Part shown: piece by piece, positions 44,791 to 57,993 of the stretch
Layout of the letters: the number at the start of each line of letters is the position of its first letter
Position numbering within the stretch: position 1 is the stretch's first letter
Source of the DNA: Isoetes taiwanensis
Taxonomy: Eukaryota > Streptophyta > Lycopodiopsida > Isoetales > Isoetaceae
Length of the DNA: 64,000 nucleotides
Assembly (NCBI GenBank): GCA_021234155.1
Contig: JAJEKV010000008.1
Location: 19,359,308-19,423,307 of the forward strand
Direction of reading: 5' to 3'
Notes under the pieces: model-generated
Seen by the model: the letters and a program-made list of their open reading frames with translations, nothing else
The model's database searches: none
What the model was told of the DNA's origin: nothing
Position numbers and translations under genes: made by a program

Positions 44791-47409
44791 GGTTGACACA
44801 AACAATGTGGTTTGGAGGGAAAAGGGTCAATGGTGAGGCATTGGTAGGCTCTAGCAATCTGTAGAAATTTGCATTGCAATGTGAAGGCAACAATAGTTAT
44901 AGTTGAAATTGTGTATTTTACCTCTAAGTATTGTTTGCTTAGAAGTTGAAGATGTAGTTATATTGAGTTGCCCTAGCATGGCAATTAGTTGTGCTATTTT
45001 TTAATTTATGCATTTGTAGATGGCACAAATCTAGTTATATGGGAAACCAATGGTTGAAGAACATAAGTTAATGGGGTTGAGAGGAAAGAGCGTCGATCAC
45101 ATTATATGTTTGATTAGGCTATGAAAGCATAATGATTGGAGAATTTTATGAATGCATCCCTCATTTCCAAGAAGACTGAAATGCAAACACTACTTAGCCG
45201 CACATATTTGATTAAATAGTACTTGGTTATATGGTCTTATCAAATGTGATCATGTATGTCTTATACATGAGAGGTAGTGGTGTTCAGTATGGGAGAACAC
45301 ACATTTGGTATTTGATGCATATCAATGAACATATTTAATAGTCCAATGATTCCTTAAGAGCAATTGACTTCAAAAATAAAGGTATTATCAACAATAGTCA
45401 AAACGTAAGTTATTGGCCTCATACTTATGAACTGTCACCTATAAGTGTACCCTCCAGGAACTCACCCTAATAATGGTCTAATGCTAATTCGCCCTAATAT
45501 AGGTCTAATGCTAATTCATTTCGTCCCTTGCAAAATGCGCTTAATAATGAAGCCATGTAAAGGTCTTCGTTCCACACACAATATACCTCCATAACTGTAT
45601 CTCATCACCTGTGAATCCAAAAAGTACCCCTTGCATTAATAAAGAGTTGAAAAAACAACATAAAAACTTGGTCCACCAGAGTTATGTAGCAAAAATGCAT
45701 TACGAATATGCCTAATGTCTGGATCTTAAACAGAAAAACCCCATTATAAGAAGTCTTGGATGCCTTTGTTTTTTGTGCAAACAAATTACTTACTCAATCT
45801 GATGGCCGAGCTGACGAAATTTTATTTCCTTCTTTCTGGCAAAGTAGACGCCGACGGAACTTGCATCCTTCATTCTGGTAAGAAGATGCCAATTCAAAGA
45901 CCAAAAGTTTATGCTTCATATTGCAAAGAAACTAATGTTGCAAAAAAACTACTGATGACTTCAATAATACCTAGACCAACAAATTCGTAAACCCAGAAGC
46001 GCATGTAATAATTAGTTGTATCAGAACCGCGAAGATGGAACACCAAATTTTCAAGCACAGTTGAATAGGCTCTAATAAGTTAAAATTAGAGCTCTATTCT
46101 TTAGGGTTCGTTCTCACCTAGGCATGTGCTCAATCTGTAATCTTTGCTGCATTAAAAAGGGTCGATTCTGCAAGTAACACACATCCTTTGCAAATTGCCT
46201 AACCACCGTAGGAGGGAAAAGCAATCTTATGCCACTTTTAAGAAAAACATTTGGAGGAAAGGCCTCTTATAGCACCGGGCAGATGCATAGCAAACCAAAA
46301 CTTCCATCAAAGCAACTGTGGCATGCATGCCACAATGCAGCCAGACCTGAGCACGCGGGATCATATAAGGCAAGACCGCATGAAGAAAAAAAAATGTCGA
46401 ATTGTTATGGAAAAAAAAACATCTCGATTTTTGGCAATCAGAAATATTTCACGGCATCGAGAAGCATTTGAAATCTTAGGAAATTGGCTTAAAATAAATT
46501 CCAAAAAGGATTTTCTCCAAACCTGAAAATCCCAAATTAACAAGATTGATATCTGCATTTGCTCTTGAATGATGTTGTGTTTTTTATATATTACAATTTG
46601 AGTGCAAATTTAATGGTTATTCCATAAGTTTTGGCTAGACTTGCCTTTTTACTTGATTGTAGTAAGAACACTTGCTGCTTTTCTTGCAAATAATATTTTA
46701 GCATTCTTTGTATACGCAAACCAGACATTCAAATTGGATGATTTATGCTTTGAACATAACTTGTCCATTCTACTCACATGATGCATTTAGTGTAAGAACA
46801 TAATGCCAATTTTGAGAGAGTTTCATCTGCAAGTCTATACTTCATCTCCCTCTGATTTGGCATACATGATGGAAATAACATGTTTTCATGTGGCACACCT
46901 CCCCTTCAAGAGACCTCGTGATAATGCAAATTTTGGAGCAATTGTAATGTTAAGGCATAGCAAACTTAGAATATTAAAGCATGGCCTTTGATATTGTCTC
47001 CCTTCTTTAAGAGGATGCACTTGTACATAATGGGAGTATGGCATCTACGTTTGAAGGGTGGCAATAAAAACCCCTTTTATATGCTTTTAGGCAATTTGAC
47101 CCTTCAGACCATTGCTTAAAAACACACAAAACCCTGAGTATACGTAGGCCAAGAAAAAAACTTCTCTCGTAAACTCTCATGGGTTATACGCCAATCAAAT
47201 GTGAATCTCCCGATCTCTTCTCTCCTTCTACTTTCAAATTTAGCAAGGTACTGAATAAATATCTATAACTTCATGGCTACTGATATAGAAACCTATTTAT
47301 TCCCGAAAAGGCCAGGCATCGTCGCTAATATAAAATAATTAGTAATGACTTTAAGGATTAAAACAATTGCATACAAAACGTTGCAAGATAATAATTAGAT
47401 TATAATAAA
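44791..47409. other. No recognised gene; possible Helitron body
   Basis: Open frames at 45760-45990 and 46229-46526 (plus) have no recognisable motif. No repeats of note beyond a doubled phrase GGTCTAATGCTAATTC near 45475 and 45502. Confidence 0.4.
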
Positions 47410-47929
47410 CCATTAGGGAGGATTTACAAAAAAAAAGGTTCAAACTAAGTTGCCACGTAGGAAATATTGAGGGCCAATGGGATGCGCCTTATATGAAGGT
47501 GATTAGATACACTAAAATTCTTTTGTCCACATGGCTAAATTATATTGGCAAGGGTATCTGCCCGCAACAAGTTGTCTGCCCTATGAGAGCTTTGTCGCTT
47601 TGTAGATTCGTCTCGACTCATTGTTTCTTGCCAATTCTGTTTCTTGGTTCTCACAATTCCATTTCGTGGATCAAATTCATAGTTTTGAGCAGTTTACACA
47701 TTTATCTCTATGCCAAACCATGATCGTTTTGTGCTAGACTTCCGTGGCTGAATAAGGAGGGTCTTCCTTGTTTCGAATTGTTTGAAGTCCGGTGTGTGTT
47801 TTACTTCTTTTTTTTTTTTTTTCTGAAAATTTCAGAATGATTATGTGATTGTTTTTAACAAGTTTACTATTTTCTCTTGCATAGATTTTTAACGATGGCA
47901 TGGGAGGGAGAGTTGGAATCAATTCGGGT
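47410..47929. repeat. Dispersed repeat of about 520 bp, copy 2
   Basis: Second copy of the block at 36482-37002, same orientation, with the same internal T-rich run near 47810. The flanks differ at both ends, which fixes the element boundaries to within a few bases. Confidence 0.9.
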
Positions 47930-48780
47930 CCCTACAGATGACGGATATATTTTATCTATTAGAGTTCTTTTGTGACATTAAGACCATCAACAAGAGGGCC
48001 ACATCGTGTCAAGAAGGCTCGCCAGAGTGATCTAAAGACTCATTGGAAAGCAAGGGTTCTGGCCTTTGAATTTGGTAGAAGCAATGTAGGTGTGAGAATT
48101 CAACATATTTACAAATCCTACGCACATGGGAAATGAGATTATTGCCACAAGAAGAACTTTTCCAAAACTACAAGCAAATTGTAAGTGACTTGAAATTTTG
48201 CTTCTTTTCTCATCTATAGCTATTTGTATACAAGAAACTTTCTACCATCGATCCATTATTTATGTTGGCATAATACATCTTGAGAGTCTACCTATTCTTG
48301 TTAGAGCCTTCATTCTATTCTTGTAAAATTCTTTTGCACAGATCATGCTAATATTCTATATGATGGCACAATTTTTGAGGTTTTGATTTTGAAGTCGCTA
48401 ATGTCTTGTCAGTAAAACCATCTAAAGCCGTAAATATGGAGCATATGGAAGTTCACTCTTGATTATTCCTGTTGACCACCATGCAATCACAAACAAGCTT
48501 TTGAAACTAGTAGAGGATGCCAAATAGTTTCGGATCAGTTTGGCTGGGAACTCCTTTCAAAATACTCCATGTATTACCTCTGCTTGACAAATCACCGATT
48601 CTGCCAATGTATACCTCTGCTTGAAAAAGGACAAAGATGACAAAGATGAAAAAGGACTACTATGACAAAGATGTGAACCTTGAAACACTTGTAGTTTCTC
48701 TTATTCAAAGAATATAAGAACTTTGTAATGAGTAGAAAGAGCTATATATGCATTTTTACAGGTTTGATTTTTTCCATGTA
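47930..48780. other. No recognised feature
   Basis: A short tandem of GACAAAGATG occurs near 48632-48672. Otherwise nothing assignable. Confidence 0.45.
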
Positions 48781-49650
48781 GGGTTATGCTTATCCTAAGA
48801 AGAAGACATCGCTTTCACCGGATAGTATAACCAAAGATTTTCCATGCTTTTCACATTGACGTTGGATCTATCTTATTTGGCGAATGAGATGCCTATTCAA
48901 CTTCGTGATCAATGGATATGGTTTTATAAGTTCCTTTATCGCCAAGGTCCAAACGAATGGAAGAAATCCTCCGCCGATGGAGTCGTCGACATGGATCCAG
49001 CCCAATTGATAGTATGTCTTTGTCACGGGCAAGGAAGAAATTGATGGCGAAATTCGAAATGCTTTGAAGGAACGCTGGAAGCGTATGTGGTACAACCAAG
49101 TTGTTTTTACCCATCAACCTCTTTATTTCAATGTTCAAAAGTTGTGCATCGGTTAAGAAGACATTGAAAATGTTTACTATCAAAGATGCTACTTGAAGAT
49201 TTTCTAGAATCCATGTTATTTAATGGATGGGAGGTTCGTGTTCATGATAAAGGGGCTGAAGATATTGAATGCAAGATAAAGACGAAGACCATACATTTCA
49301 AATATTGTCTTAGAAGGCAAATTTTATACACGACTTTCAAATATAGGAGGTATAGACATGTGCTTGCAGATTGCAAGTGGGATTGGGTTCCACTTGAACA
49401 AGATGATGACGATCGAGCCATTCTGAAATTTTGAGAATTCCTTTCCATAAGAATGGCCACTTTTAAAAGATATGGTTGTGGAAAGTGAATGGACCTTATT
49501 TGATATCCGGCCGGCTTTTAGAAGCGTAGATGGCATTAAATTACTTCAAGTTCTTCCTTAATGGAGAGAAGATAGGTCGAAGAAGAGAGGATGAAATCAA
49601 AGCAAAAGATTGCATGCCTCCCAAATCGATCTCTATCCATGAGGAGTAAC
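48781..49650 (+). pseudogene. Unidentified coding-like relic
   Basis: Adjacent frames carry protein-like blocks: MPIQLRDQWIWFYKFLYRQG, VDMDPAQLIV, EIRNALKERWKRMWYNQVVF, LLEDFLESMLFNGWEVRVHD, KYCLRRQILYTTFKYRRYRH and DCKWDWVPLEQDDDD. Frame changes and stops separate them. Trp-, Arg- and Asp-rich wording suggests a real but decayed protein, perhaps from a mobile element. I do not recognise it. Confidence 0.35.
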
Positions 49651-50653
49651 TCAAGAAAAACATTGTAATTGCATTTTGAATATTAAGAACTATTTTGGTC
49701 ATGAATGGCTTCCTCGCTTCTCTAAATGCTAGTGCATATTAATTGTATTCTTAAAAAAATGATGTCAATGTCATAGTACTATTTGCTTCAAAATGGCGCA
49801 GACATTTTATAGAAAGTAAGTGCAATGGATACTAACATCACGATGCCTCGGTTTTTAATCTACGTTGTTTGTATCATATACGCAGCTTTGCGTGATATTG
49901 CATCATAAATTTATTATAGATTCAAAGATGAAATATTGCCATGATGTAAGGTAATCTCGGCTTTATGCCTTTTTAACTTAGATTTATCTTCTCCATGTTG
50001 TTTATTCCTCAAGAAGAATCACGCATTTAGGGTACTCGAGACTAGTTATAGGATCTTACCGTGGGCAAATACCGAAGTTCTTCTAACACTAGGCTATGCC
50101 GCAGCTTATTCTGCAAATATGATGCATGAACCATGGTTGCTATGTCTATTTGTCTTGCTAAGTGTCGGGTTCGGTTCCGCCACCGCTTCTAAAAATCGGT
50201 GAGATGATAAGGCTTGCAAATGGAAAAGGAAGTTCAGATTTATAGCAAGTAAGTCGAAAGTATAATGTATGAATACGTAAGAAGCTCGGCCATTTTTATT
50301 TATTGGGACTTCTTTATTAATTGGATATACATGACGGCGGTCAAAGTTTATCGCTTTTTTCAAGTTCTCTAATTGTTAAATTGTTTCCTAGGAATGCCGG
50401 ATAAAAGCTACTTCGCTTTCGTGCAAAAAAACAGAGTCCGGGCAGTTTTGTTGGGGCTTAGCTAGGTTGCTTTACCTTGCTTGTCTTTGGGTTCTTAGAT
50501 TAGTTGTAGATCGTCACGGTAAAAACATTGATAGCGGCATTTAAACTTAGACAATATCTAACTGGTGGACCTAGATGCCATATCACGTATACGACTTTGC
50601 AATAGAAAAGGGGCAGAAAGACATTTTAGTATTATGCAAAACAGTTATCTTAC
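49651..50653. other. No recognised gene
   Basis: No coding region is supported. A minus-strand frame at 50363-50106 has no recognisable motif. Confidence 0.45.
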
Positions 50654-51063
50654 CATCATCTGGTTTTTTAATATTATTTGTCGCCTCCAAGGCAACCACC
50701 CCTCTGAAGAATTTCTCCTTAGCTGCGTCCTCTTGGCGTGTAAATTCATAAATTTTGTCCGGTATGGCCTTATATATTGCCTCCACCATTTTCACAACAT
50801 CATCCCACACATTGCCAACTTTGCAGTTTTCTGGTATCAGACCTAACCATTCATTGAATCCCAAATGGGATATGGCTGAAAATTGCTCCAGTGTTCTTAT
50901 CGACTCCTTCTCCAACATAAGTTGATGTATGTTTCCATTCTTTATGCAGCATAACAGTGTTTTGGACCGCTTTGTTTGGGCATTCAATTTTAGCATTACC
51001 ATACCCAATGGCCAATAATTCTGTGTTCCATGTGGCTGGAACATATTCTGTTACATTATCAGC
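50654..51063 (-). pseudogene. Exon-like remnant with splice sites (unidentified protein)
   Basis: On the minus strand an acceptor (TTGATGCACAG, exon from 51063) leads into NVTEYVPATWNTELLAIGYG and AKIECPNKAVQNTVMLHKEW. After a change of frame the reading is LGFNEWLGLIPENCKVGNVW and DKIYEFTRQEDAAKEKFFRG. The block closes at GATGATG|GTAAGA (50654). Good splice consensus at both ends suggests a host-gene exon, and the frameshift suggests decay. The protein family is not recognised. Confidence 0.4.
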
Positions 51064-52884
51064 CTGTGCATCAAATGATTCCTGTTATGAAACAACCCAA
51101 ACAACTTTAAGTCGGAATAATATACCAAATTTATCATGCCTTTACAACATTATTGAGAGTTGGCTCAAAATGTAAACCATGGAAAGATATTTCACTGATA
51201 AGACCAATGAGATGAAGTGTTGAAAAAAAACTCAGTCAGAACTAGCCTTGACAAAAGCCCTACTAGACCTGCTACATACCTCAGTCAATCCCTTGGTACT
51301 GTTATCAGGCCGAGCTAGCCTAAGATGGAATATCCTCTCCAATGGTATCAGAATCTAATTCCCTATTCTGTTTCTAAAGTCTTACCAAGTAACATGATCT
51401 CATGTATTAACCATGTGCTAGAATAGACAACATATGGAATTTATGAAACCGTTACACTAGTGTTTGCTTATTCATTATTTCTCAAAGCTATAAAATAAGC
51501 CGAAATGCCAAATACATATGCTTTACTACTGTTAGTAAACAGCCTTTAGGTAGCTACCATCAATATCCTTGTGCCAATGATGCAAATTACCATTTTCAAT
51601 GTAAAATCGAATTGTTTGATTATCTTAGTAGCCATCCTGCACTAATCAGATCTTTTGAAAGTATCCCAAAATCCTTGATGTCTCAGGCAGTTAAAATTTA
51701 TTCATGCAATGACTTTTAGCAACCAAGTTGCAAGAAGGCAACCACATAATTCATTACACCAAATACTTCCAGACTATCTTTATATCCAAAGACTAATGGA
51801 AGCCAAGTCAAACTAAAAATCCCAAAATGCAGAAATGTCAAAAATCAGATCATACTGTATCATTAATACTGAAAGTAACCTTGTTTTTGCCATCACAAAA
51901 TGTTGTAGCTTGCAAGCCAGGCTTAACAAGTCTGCATGCTCCTTATGTTTGCTATATTCATAAGAAATTACTGGATTATCAAGGAAAATTTTCAGCATTT
52001 AGATACATATTTGTAACCAGGCTCATTATCTTGTAGAATAACTGTAATAAGTTCATATTTATAGCTGTAAGCCAGACGATCAGCCAATCTTCATACCTTG
52101 TCTCCTTTAAAGCAGGAAATAATATTTGTGCAAGTCAAATTTGTCCTTAACCACTTCATGTTCTGATACCCTTTTCCAGATCTTCAATACTAGATCAAAA
52201 AAACAAAAGAAGGACAATGAGAGAAGAAGTTCTCGTACCTGCAGCCAACCATGCACACATTAGCAATAAACTTGGTAATGATGCAAGGGCCAAAATGTAT
52301 ATATGGAGCTTCTTGGCTTATTGCCTTTCACTCATTGTACCATTTTGTCCTTGATCAGATAAAGAAGAAAAAGAAATAAACTCAGATTTATGTTTCTAAG
52401 TCCGTGTTCACTAAGCATCTACTGTACCATTTAAACATAGTGCCACTTAGTGCTTATCCATTACTGCTGTCATACAGTCCCGAATAAAGATTCTTCTTGC
52501 AAGCACAATGCATTCCTAGCTAAGCTTTAATCATAAACATTAGCCTATTGTTCCCCTTCATAGAAACTATTAGTAGTTTACAAATCATTTTCAAAAGGCT
52601 AAGGGAGCATGCTTCAGAGCATCATAAAAAGCAAAGAGCAGTTAGGATGGCTCATAGAAACCATTCTGAATATTAACATTTCATAAATATTGTCGGCCTG
52701 CTACCTGCCTTGCACATAGGGTCCCATAAATAAGACAAGTCCTATCAGCCTCAAAAAGCTTGATGTATGTTTATAAATTGTTGGGTTCCCGCTACTTACA
52801 GTAGCCACGGTCTTGCTTTATTTTGTACTCATTCTCCACTTTAGATACATATTCATTTGCAAGAAAGAATTACAAATTTCTTAC

Positions 52885-53165
52885 CTGATCCTCGTTATCA
52901 TGCATGTAATCCCCATCCACTTGTGTTTCAGGGACGTCTTGCTCCATGGCATAGTTGCTCTGCCGAAAACCAGGCTGCTTGTTTCGATTAAATGGATAAG
53001 CTCTTTTGCCATATTACCCAGTATTATTATCAGTATATCCCCTTCTAGGATCAGACCCTCTTCCACGCCCGTGCCTCTCCATCTCATGCAAAACTGGCAA
53101 GGTATCAAGATAGCACCACTTAAGCTCTCTCTCAAGCTCTATAGTGTTCAGCCGCTTCCCATCAG
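52885..53165 (-). pseudogene. Exon-like remnant, basic Gly/Arg-rich (unidentified)
   Basis: The minus-strand frame gives GKRLNTIELERELKWCYLDT, LPVLHEMERHGRGRGSDPRR and, after a small frame slip, NRNKQPGFRQSNYAMEQDVP, then DGDYMHDNEDQ before GTAAGA at 52884. The donor is consensus. It resembles a nuclear regulatory or RNA-binding protein tail but has no motif I can name. Confidence 0.4.
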
Positions 53166-53186
53166 ATCCTCATTCGCATACGCCTC

Positions 53187-53735
53187 CATACTCTTCCTTT
53201 TAGTCTGCTAACTATCCCGCTCAAACTTTTGCCAGTAAGGCTCCCCAATACTCAACCATCATTCAAGCATGTCAGCGGTGTCTATTATTTAAGACCAGTG
53301 ACTTGTCATTTCATAAACCTAGGATATCAAGGATAAAATTTGCTCATAGATCCCTTTAGGATTTTGTGAGCCACACCCCTTCAGTTAGCATTAGTTATCG
53401 TGCTAGAATTTTTCAAAGGGGATGTTTTAATGTAAAACCTTAGACAGCCAAACATCCAATAATGACTCCACCATTGGTCATGCCTTTATCTGAAATCTTA
53501 TTGTGGACTATCACCACTTACATATAAGGGTTCCCAAACTATAAAAGGATTTTTAGGTGTCACTACAACATTGTTCTTACAATTAAGCCCCACTACTTAA
53601 TAGGGTCACTTAATGCTTGTTTAGCCCTTAGAATTTGCTAGCATATGCTATGACGCAATAATCAAACCAACAAGAAGGTCCACTTTCAGATTACAGTCTC
53701 CAAAATTAATGCTATTACATTAAAAAAAAAATCCG
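53187..53735. repeat. Dispersed repeat, copy 2
   Basis: Longer copy of the repeat at 24289-24640. The first 29 nt match, then about 190 nt are unique to this copy, then about 320 nt match again to the A-run at about 53722. Confidence 0.85.
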
Positions 53736-54400
53736 GCCTGAACTAGCAAACGCTAGACCAGTCTGCCTCGGTCAATCCCTTGGCAGTATTACCATTCTAA
53801 TATCTAAACTGAGCAAGCCAGTCTAGACTAGTACATCTTCTCCCAAAGCCTAAATAATTTGAAGACCATTATTTATTCCTTAAAGCCATAAGAAATAAGA
53901 AGTAATCATCTGCTACAGTCATCAATATGAATCCTGTGCTATTTCATATACTATGAACTCTGTACAATTGTTTGAAATTTTTGCCCAGAACTTGACTTTA
54001 GCTTATCAACTGTTAAGCTATCCAAACATATATAAATTGAGTCAAGAGGACCATACCACATGTATCAATGCATCAATTATCTAAAATAATTGTGTTAATT
54101 GAATCACTCTGTTTATGTAGGCCATGTAGGCCACCACTGTTGCAGCCCATATTCCAATATATAGACAGCTCCAAACTCCAAGTGGCCTTGTGCATGTCTT
54201 TTTCGAAAATTCCACATCCTTCACGCTAAAGCCAACTCTAACAGCAAAAGAAACACAATTGGAGGAAAGAACCCGTACCTGCAGCCAATCATGCAAACGT
54301 TAGCAGTAATCCCGGTAACGATGCAAGGGCCAAAAGGTACATTGGGTCTCTCAGTTTATCACTGATCACCAATTGTATCCTTTTGCCCTGAGTTAGCTTA

Positions 54401-56054
54401 AACAAGGAAGAGAGATGGAATTATAAGTTCAGAGATAAAGTCCAAAAGCTGCAGTACGCAACAAATATATCCAACCTATATGTTTTATGCACTCTATATG
54501 CCAACAAGTTGTAACAATTTCATGGTGTAATCAAATTCATGGACACCAATTCAAAGTGTAAACATAATTTTGAACCTTAAGAGCTTAGAGCCTATAATCT
54601 TAAAATCCATAACAGTATTTATGTACTTCAAGTTATTGAAGCAGATAGACTATATTAACCTTTTGTAGCATTCCTCTTGTGTTTTGAAACTCCAATATCC
54701 ACATAATAAAGCTCAAAGTCCGTACGCATATTAGCAGGACCTGAATGAGAATATTAGATTTGCCAGGCATCATAGTGTTCCAGTCCAGGCCATAGCATAG
54801 TATTCTTTGCATTAAATATCATGTGTAAAGCTGTAGGCATCATATATTGCCTAATCGAACCATACCCTGCTAGTCATTTGCAAAGAAGCGTGACTGAGCA
54901 AAAGTGCATCCTATGATGTTTCAGTACTATAAGGCCGAAAATGCAGTCATGGCATCGCTTCTTCTGTAACAGAGTTTGATTTTGAGCATTAGAGATCAAA
55001 GGCATACACAGCCTTGCCAGAAAGATATGGCAACATAGATTTGGCCCTGCCGGAATGAATAAAAAGCCAAAGCATTTAGATTAAGCGAAGGGAAAAACCT
55101 TTTTACACAGAACCGCATGCTCTTTTATCATTTGTCCTGCCAGATTCCATATTTATAGCAGATAAACTCCAGAGCATATTGACCACATGGCCTGGCTATG
55201 GCGATTCTTCAAGGTGTGAGCGAATGCATCTGCTACCATGAAATCGTGAGTGCTAACAGATCGTGTAGGCGGCCATATTGGCGCTAGAAAAAAACCCCTC
55301 GGGCAAAGCCCTAAAATACAGTCTACATTTTTTTCTATTTTGTCAAGGAAATCCAATCTTTGCCAAAACTTGGCTTTTTGAAAATTATAAGGAAGCCTCT
55401 CGAAGCATATAAAATAGTGTTCAAGGGATTTTGCACAATGCCTAAGCACTGTACAACTAATTTTTCACCCTTAAATATGTAAAGTCACAAAAAATGCAAC
55501 ATATGTTTCAGATGAAGTTCAAGTGTTCTAGTGTTATGAAAGATCACTAGAACATCATTGAATATCCAAGCAAATTTGCTTAATTAAAGCAAAATAGCTT
55601 AAAGCAAAACTGTCAAAAAAGATCTTAGGATCCTTATTGACTATCAATGTAAAAATGCTTAATAAAAAAAAAAAAAAAAAAATCAATCTGATCCACACAT
55701 CAATGACCATTTATAATTCCAAAAATTGCCATCGTACAAGTGTCAACCAAAATAAAACAAGATAACTTACGCCCAAAGGCATTTGCATTATAACTGCATA
55801 AAATAAGAGCATAAACTATAGCATCAGTGCCTTATATCAACAAGCCTTATGCCGCTGCATAAAATAACAGCGTGAACAGTAGCAATAGTGCCATATCTGA
55901 ACAAGACTTATGCTTCATATTGCAGAAACTTGAACTGTACATACGCAGACACGCCATAACTTCACACGAGCTCTAACTTGGGAAACCCACTGGAAGCAAC
56001 ACAAAGATCTTCTGCTGTACACATATACAAAAAGCAAGAGAACAAAGCTTGCTC
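54401..56054. other. No recognised gene
   Basis: AT-rich. An A19 run at about 55664-55682 could be the tail of a retroposed sequence on the plus strand. The minus-strand frame 55449-55153 has no recognisable motif. Confidence 0.4.
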
Positions 56055-57231
56055 TCATGCCCTCATGGTATGGGGATGCCTTGAAGCAAGCAGCTGCATC
56101 TGGCGTAGTTTGGACAACAACATAGCCCGCACATGTTTCATTTCTACTCTAAAAACTCTTCTATCTCGCTGCTCAACAACAACCTCAGGATCATCCATGG
56201 CCATCAAGGCCTCTTCCAGCACATCAACTATATTGCCCAAGGCAAGGGAGAGCATGCGCACAGATCTCCAAGTCTGCGCCTTCAACCAATCAACATAAAA
56301 AAAAAAGTCCTTCATGTGGAGGATTGTTTTTCCCAGCAACGCGCACCTCTTCGGAATTAGCGTCCAAGGAGATGAAAGCGAAGAATGGCGGTGCATGCCT
56401 CCAGGTGGACGATGGTTAGTCCAGTCTTTTAAGCTTGCCTGAGGCGCACGTTCACAGCTGCAGGCATCGTCATGGGAACACGGAACACACACTGCAAATG
56501 CAGGTGGTCTAGCTCTGAGCCTCATTCAACTGCGACCATAGCAGCTAGGCAATCGGAGTCTAGGAATCTGCACACCCTCAATTAATGGTCTTCCAATATA
56601 TAATTGTAACCGTGGCACTCACATCTAGCACATTACTCTTCTCATCCCCTTCTTGGCCCTCTTGTTTCTTCAAACATCTCTTCTCCTCTTTTTCTTTCTT
56701 TGGTTTCTCACGGACCTCCTTTTTCTCTTTCTGCCTCTGTTCTTTCTCCCTCCTCTTCTCATCTCTCTCTTGCTGCTTCCTTCTCTTCATCTCATCCTTG
56801 TCATTTTGCTCCTGGATAACAATTCCAATATCTTTGTGTGACCTACCTCTCTTCCTTGCTGGCACAACAACAGGCCTCAGCAAGCACATTCAGATTATGT
56901 TGGGCTCTTTCTGCAGACAAATATAGCTCCTCAGAAGGCACTTCTATGTAAGCACTACGGTGGAAAAGTGGATAAGAACATAAGAACCAACGTGGGGACA
57001 ATCTACAACACCAGCTAACAAATTAAGGCCACTCATAAAAGGCACCGGACTTTTCCTGACAGCTGCAGCACTACTACTTTCAGCTGGAGGCCTTCCCTCC
57101 TCATCAACCGAACCCCTGCCAGCCCTCCACCTTCTAGCCAATCGCTTCATCATCAAGAAAGCTTACAAATTACCTGAAGTTGCCCCCACAGATCTGTTGC
57201 TTGCCTCCACAGACCCGTTGCTGCTCGCCAT
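56055..57231 (-). pseudogene. Unidentified gene with coiled basic region, probably frameshifted
   Basis: Exon 1 (57231-57174) starts MASSNGSVEASNRSVGATS and ends TCAG|GTAATT. An in-phase acceptor (TTACATAG|AAG, exon from 56943) continues EVPSEELYLSAERAQHNLNV and LAEA. A one-base slip then leads into the next frame, VVVPARKRGRSHKDIGIVIQ, followed by a Lys/Glu/Arg-rich coiled stretch (about 56830-56650). Further downstream a helical block FFFYVDWLKAQTWRSVRMLS, ALGNIVDVLEEALMAMDDPE with EMKHVRAMLLSKLRQMQLL (56325-56070) may be a later exon. The basic coil suggests a nuclear protein. The slip argues for a pseudogene unless the intron structure differs. Part of exon 2 was copied to 62.8 kb. Confidence 0.45.
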
Positions 57232-57434
57232 CCTGCTCCGCGAACCTGTAGAAATTAAAACTCATAGTCTCATACCTACTTTCCAGGGACCAGCACCACG
57301 CGGCCAGTCTCCAACAGATTCAGAGGAAATCTGTCAGGGAGGCCTTGAAGCAGGCCGATTCTGCCAAATGTAGAGGCTTTTAGACATGCCAAAATTGAAT
57401 TGCATGCAAATCTAGCCCCCATGCAGAACCATGG

Positions 57435-57456
57435 CAAAAAAAAAAAAAAAAAAAAG
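57435..57456. repeat. A21 run
   Basis: A homopolymer of about 21 A lies 15 bp outside the inverted copia LTR. No retroposed gene is recognised next to it. Confidence 0.9.
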
Positions 57457-57470
57457 GGCCCTGTAAAACG

Positions 57471-57993
57471 TGAAAATTTGGAAGATCAACTAGTATTCAA
57501 CTAGTATACGTATTGGATAATTCTGCTTTGAACTATTATGGCTCTAATGGTTACACTTAGACAATATATCAAAGGTTAAATAATCAAGCCATCGCAATTC
57601 ACTGTAGCAATTAAACCATTGAAATATCTGTCTCACAACAAACCGTCAATACTCCGGCCCTAGTGCATCGACTAGGCACAAATTTGCAGCTGCCGACCTT
57701 TGGATCACCAAACCGACACCATCTGATTGAGTCAGTCCATATTCCAATCGAATCCTACCGATTTGCCATCAAAACCGGCTGAGTTGCAGGTTTCCAAAAA
57801 CAATTCAAATCATATTTTTGGCTCCACGATATTATCACCATGTTAACTTAAAAATAGATACTCAACCTTTAACCTTTAAAATATTAACTTGAAACCAAGT
57901 TTCGACCCTTAGGTTTTCTTTGATTTTGATCTTCAACTGTAGACTTCCAGTTTCCCTGTTTATATGATGACATCTATTCACCTGTATTTAACA
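57471..57993 (-). repeat. Copia 3' LTR, inverted
   Basis: A 523-bp LTR in minus orientation begins TGTTAAATAC (57993-57984) directly after the polypurine tract AAGGAGGAG that follows the RNase H end. It finishes CAAATTTTCA at 57471. By eye it differs from the plus-strand LTR at 58316-58840 by about ten substitutions and one 2-bp indel, that is about 98% identity. Confidence 0.95.

Larger units (their letters stand above)
51236..54400 (-). other. Diverged tandem duplication carrying exon-like pieces
   Basis: Segments at about 51240-52350 and 53735-54400 share ordered words (GTCAATCCCTTGG, TATTCATTATTT/TATTTATTCC, and a block at 52206-52300 versus 54246-54340 at a constant offset of 2040 bp). 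In both copies the block reads LALASLP-x-LLL on the minus strand and ends CTGCAG|GTACG, a consensus splice donor. The second copy has a stop where the first has Trp. Between the copies lies another exon-like stretch (see 52885-53165). The protein is unidentified; a membrane helix is likely in the duplicated exon. Confidence 0.4.

Noticed and set aside
36482-47929. The two 520-bp repeats as LTRs of one 11-kb element
   Set aside because: No primer binding site, polypurine tract or gag-pol lies correctly between them; the interval holds unrelated elements.
51340-51360. Second primer binding site (TGGTATCAGAATC)
   Set aside because: Only partly matches and no LTR ends upstream or coding follows.
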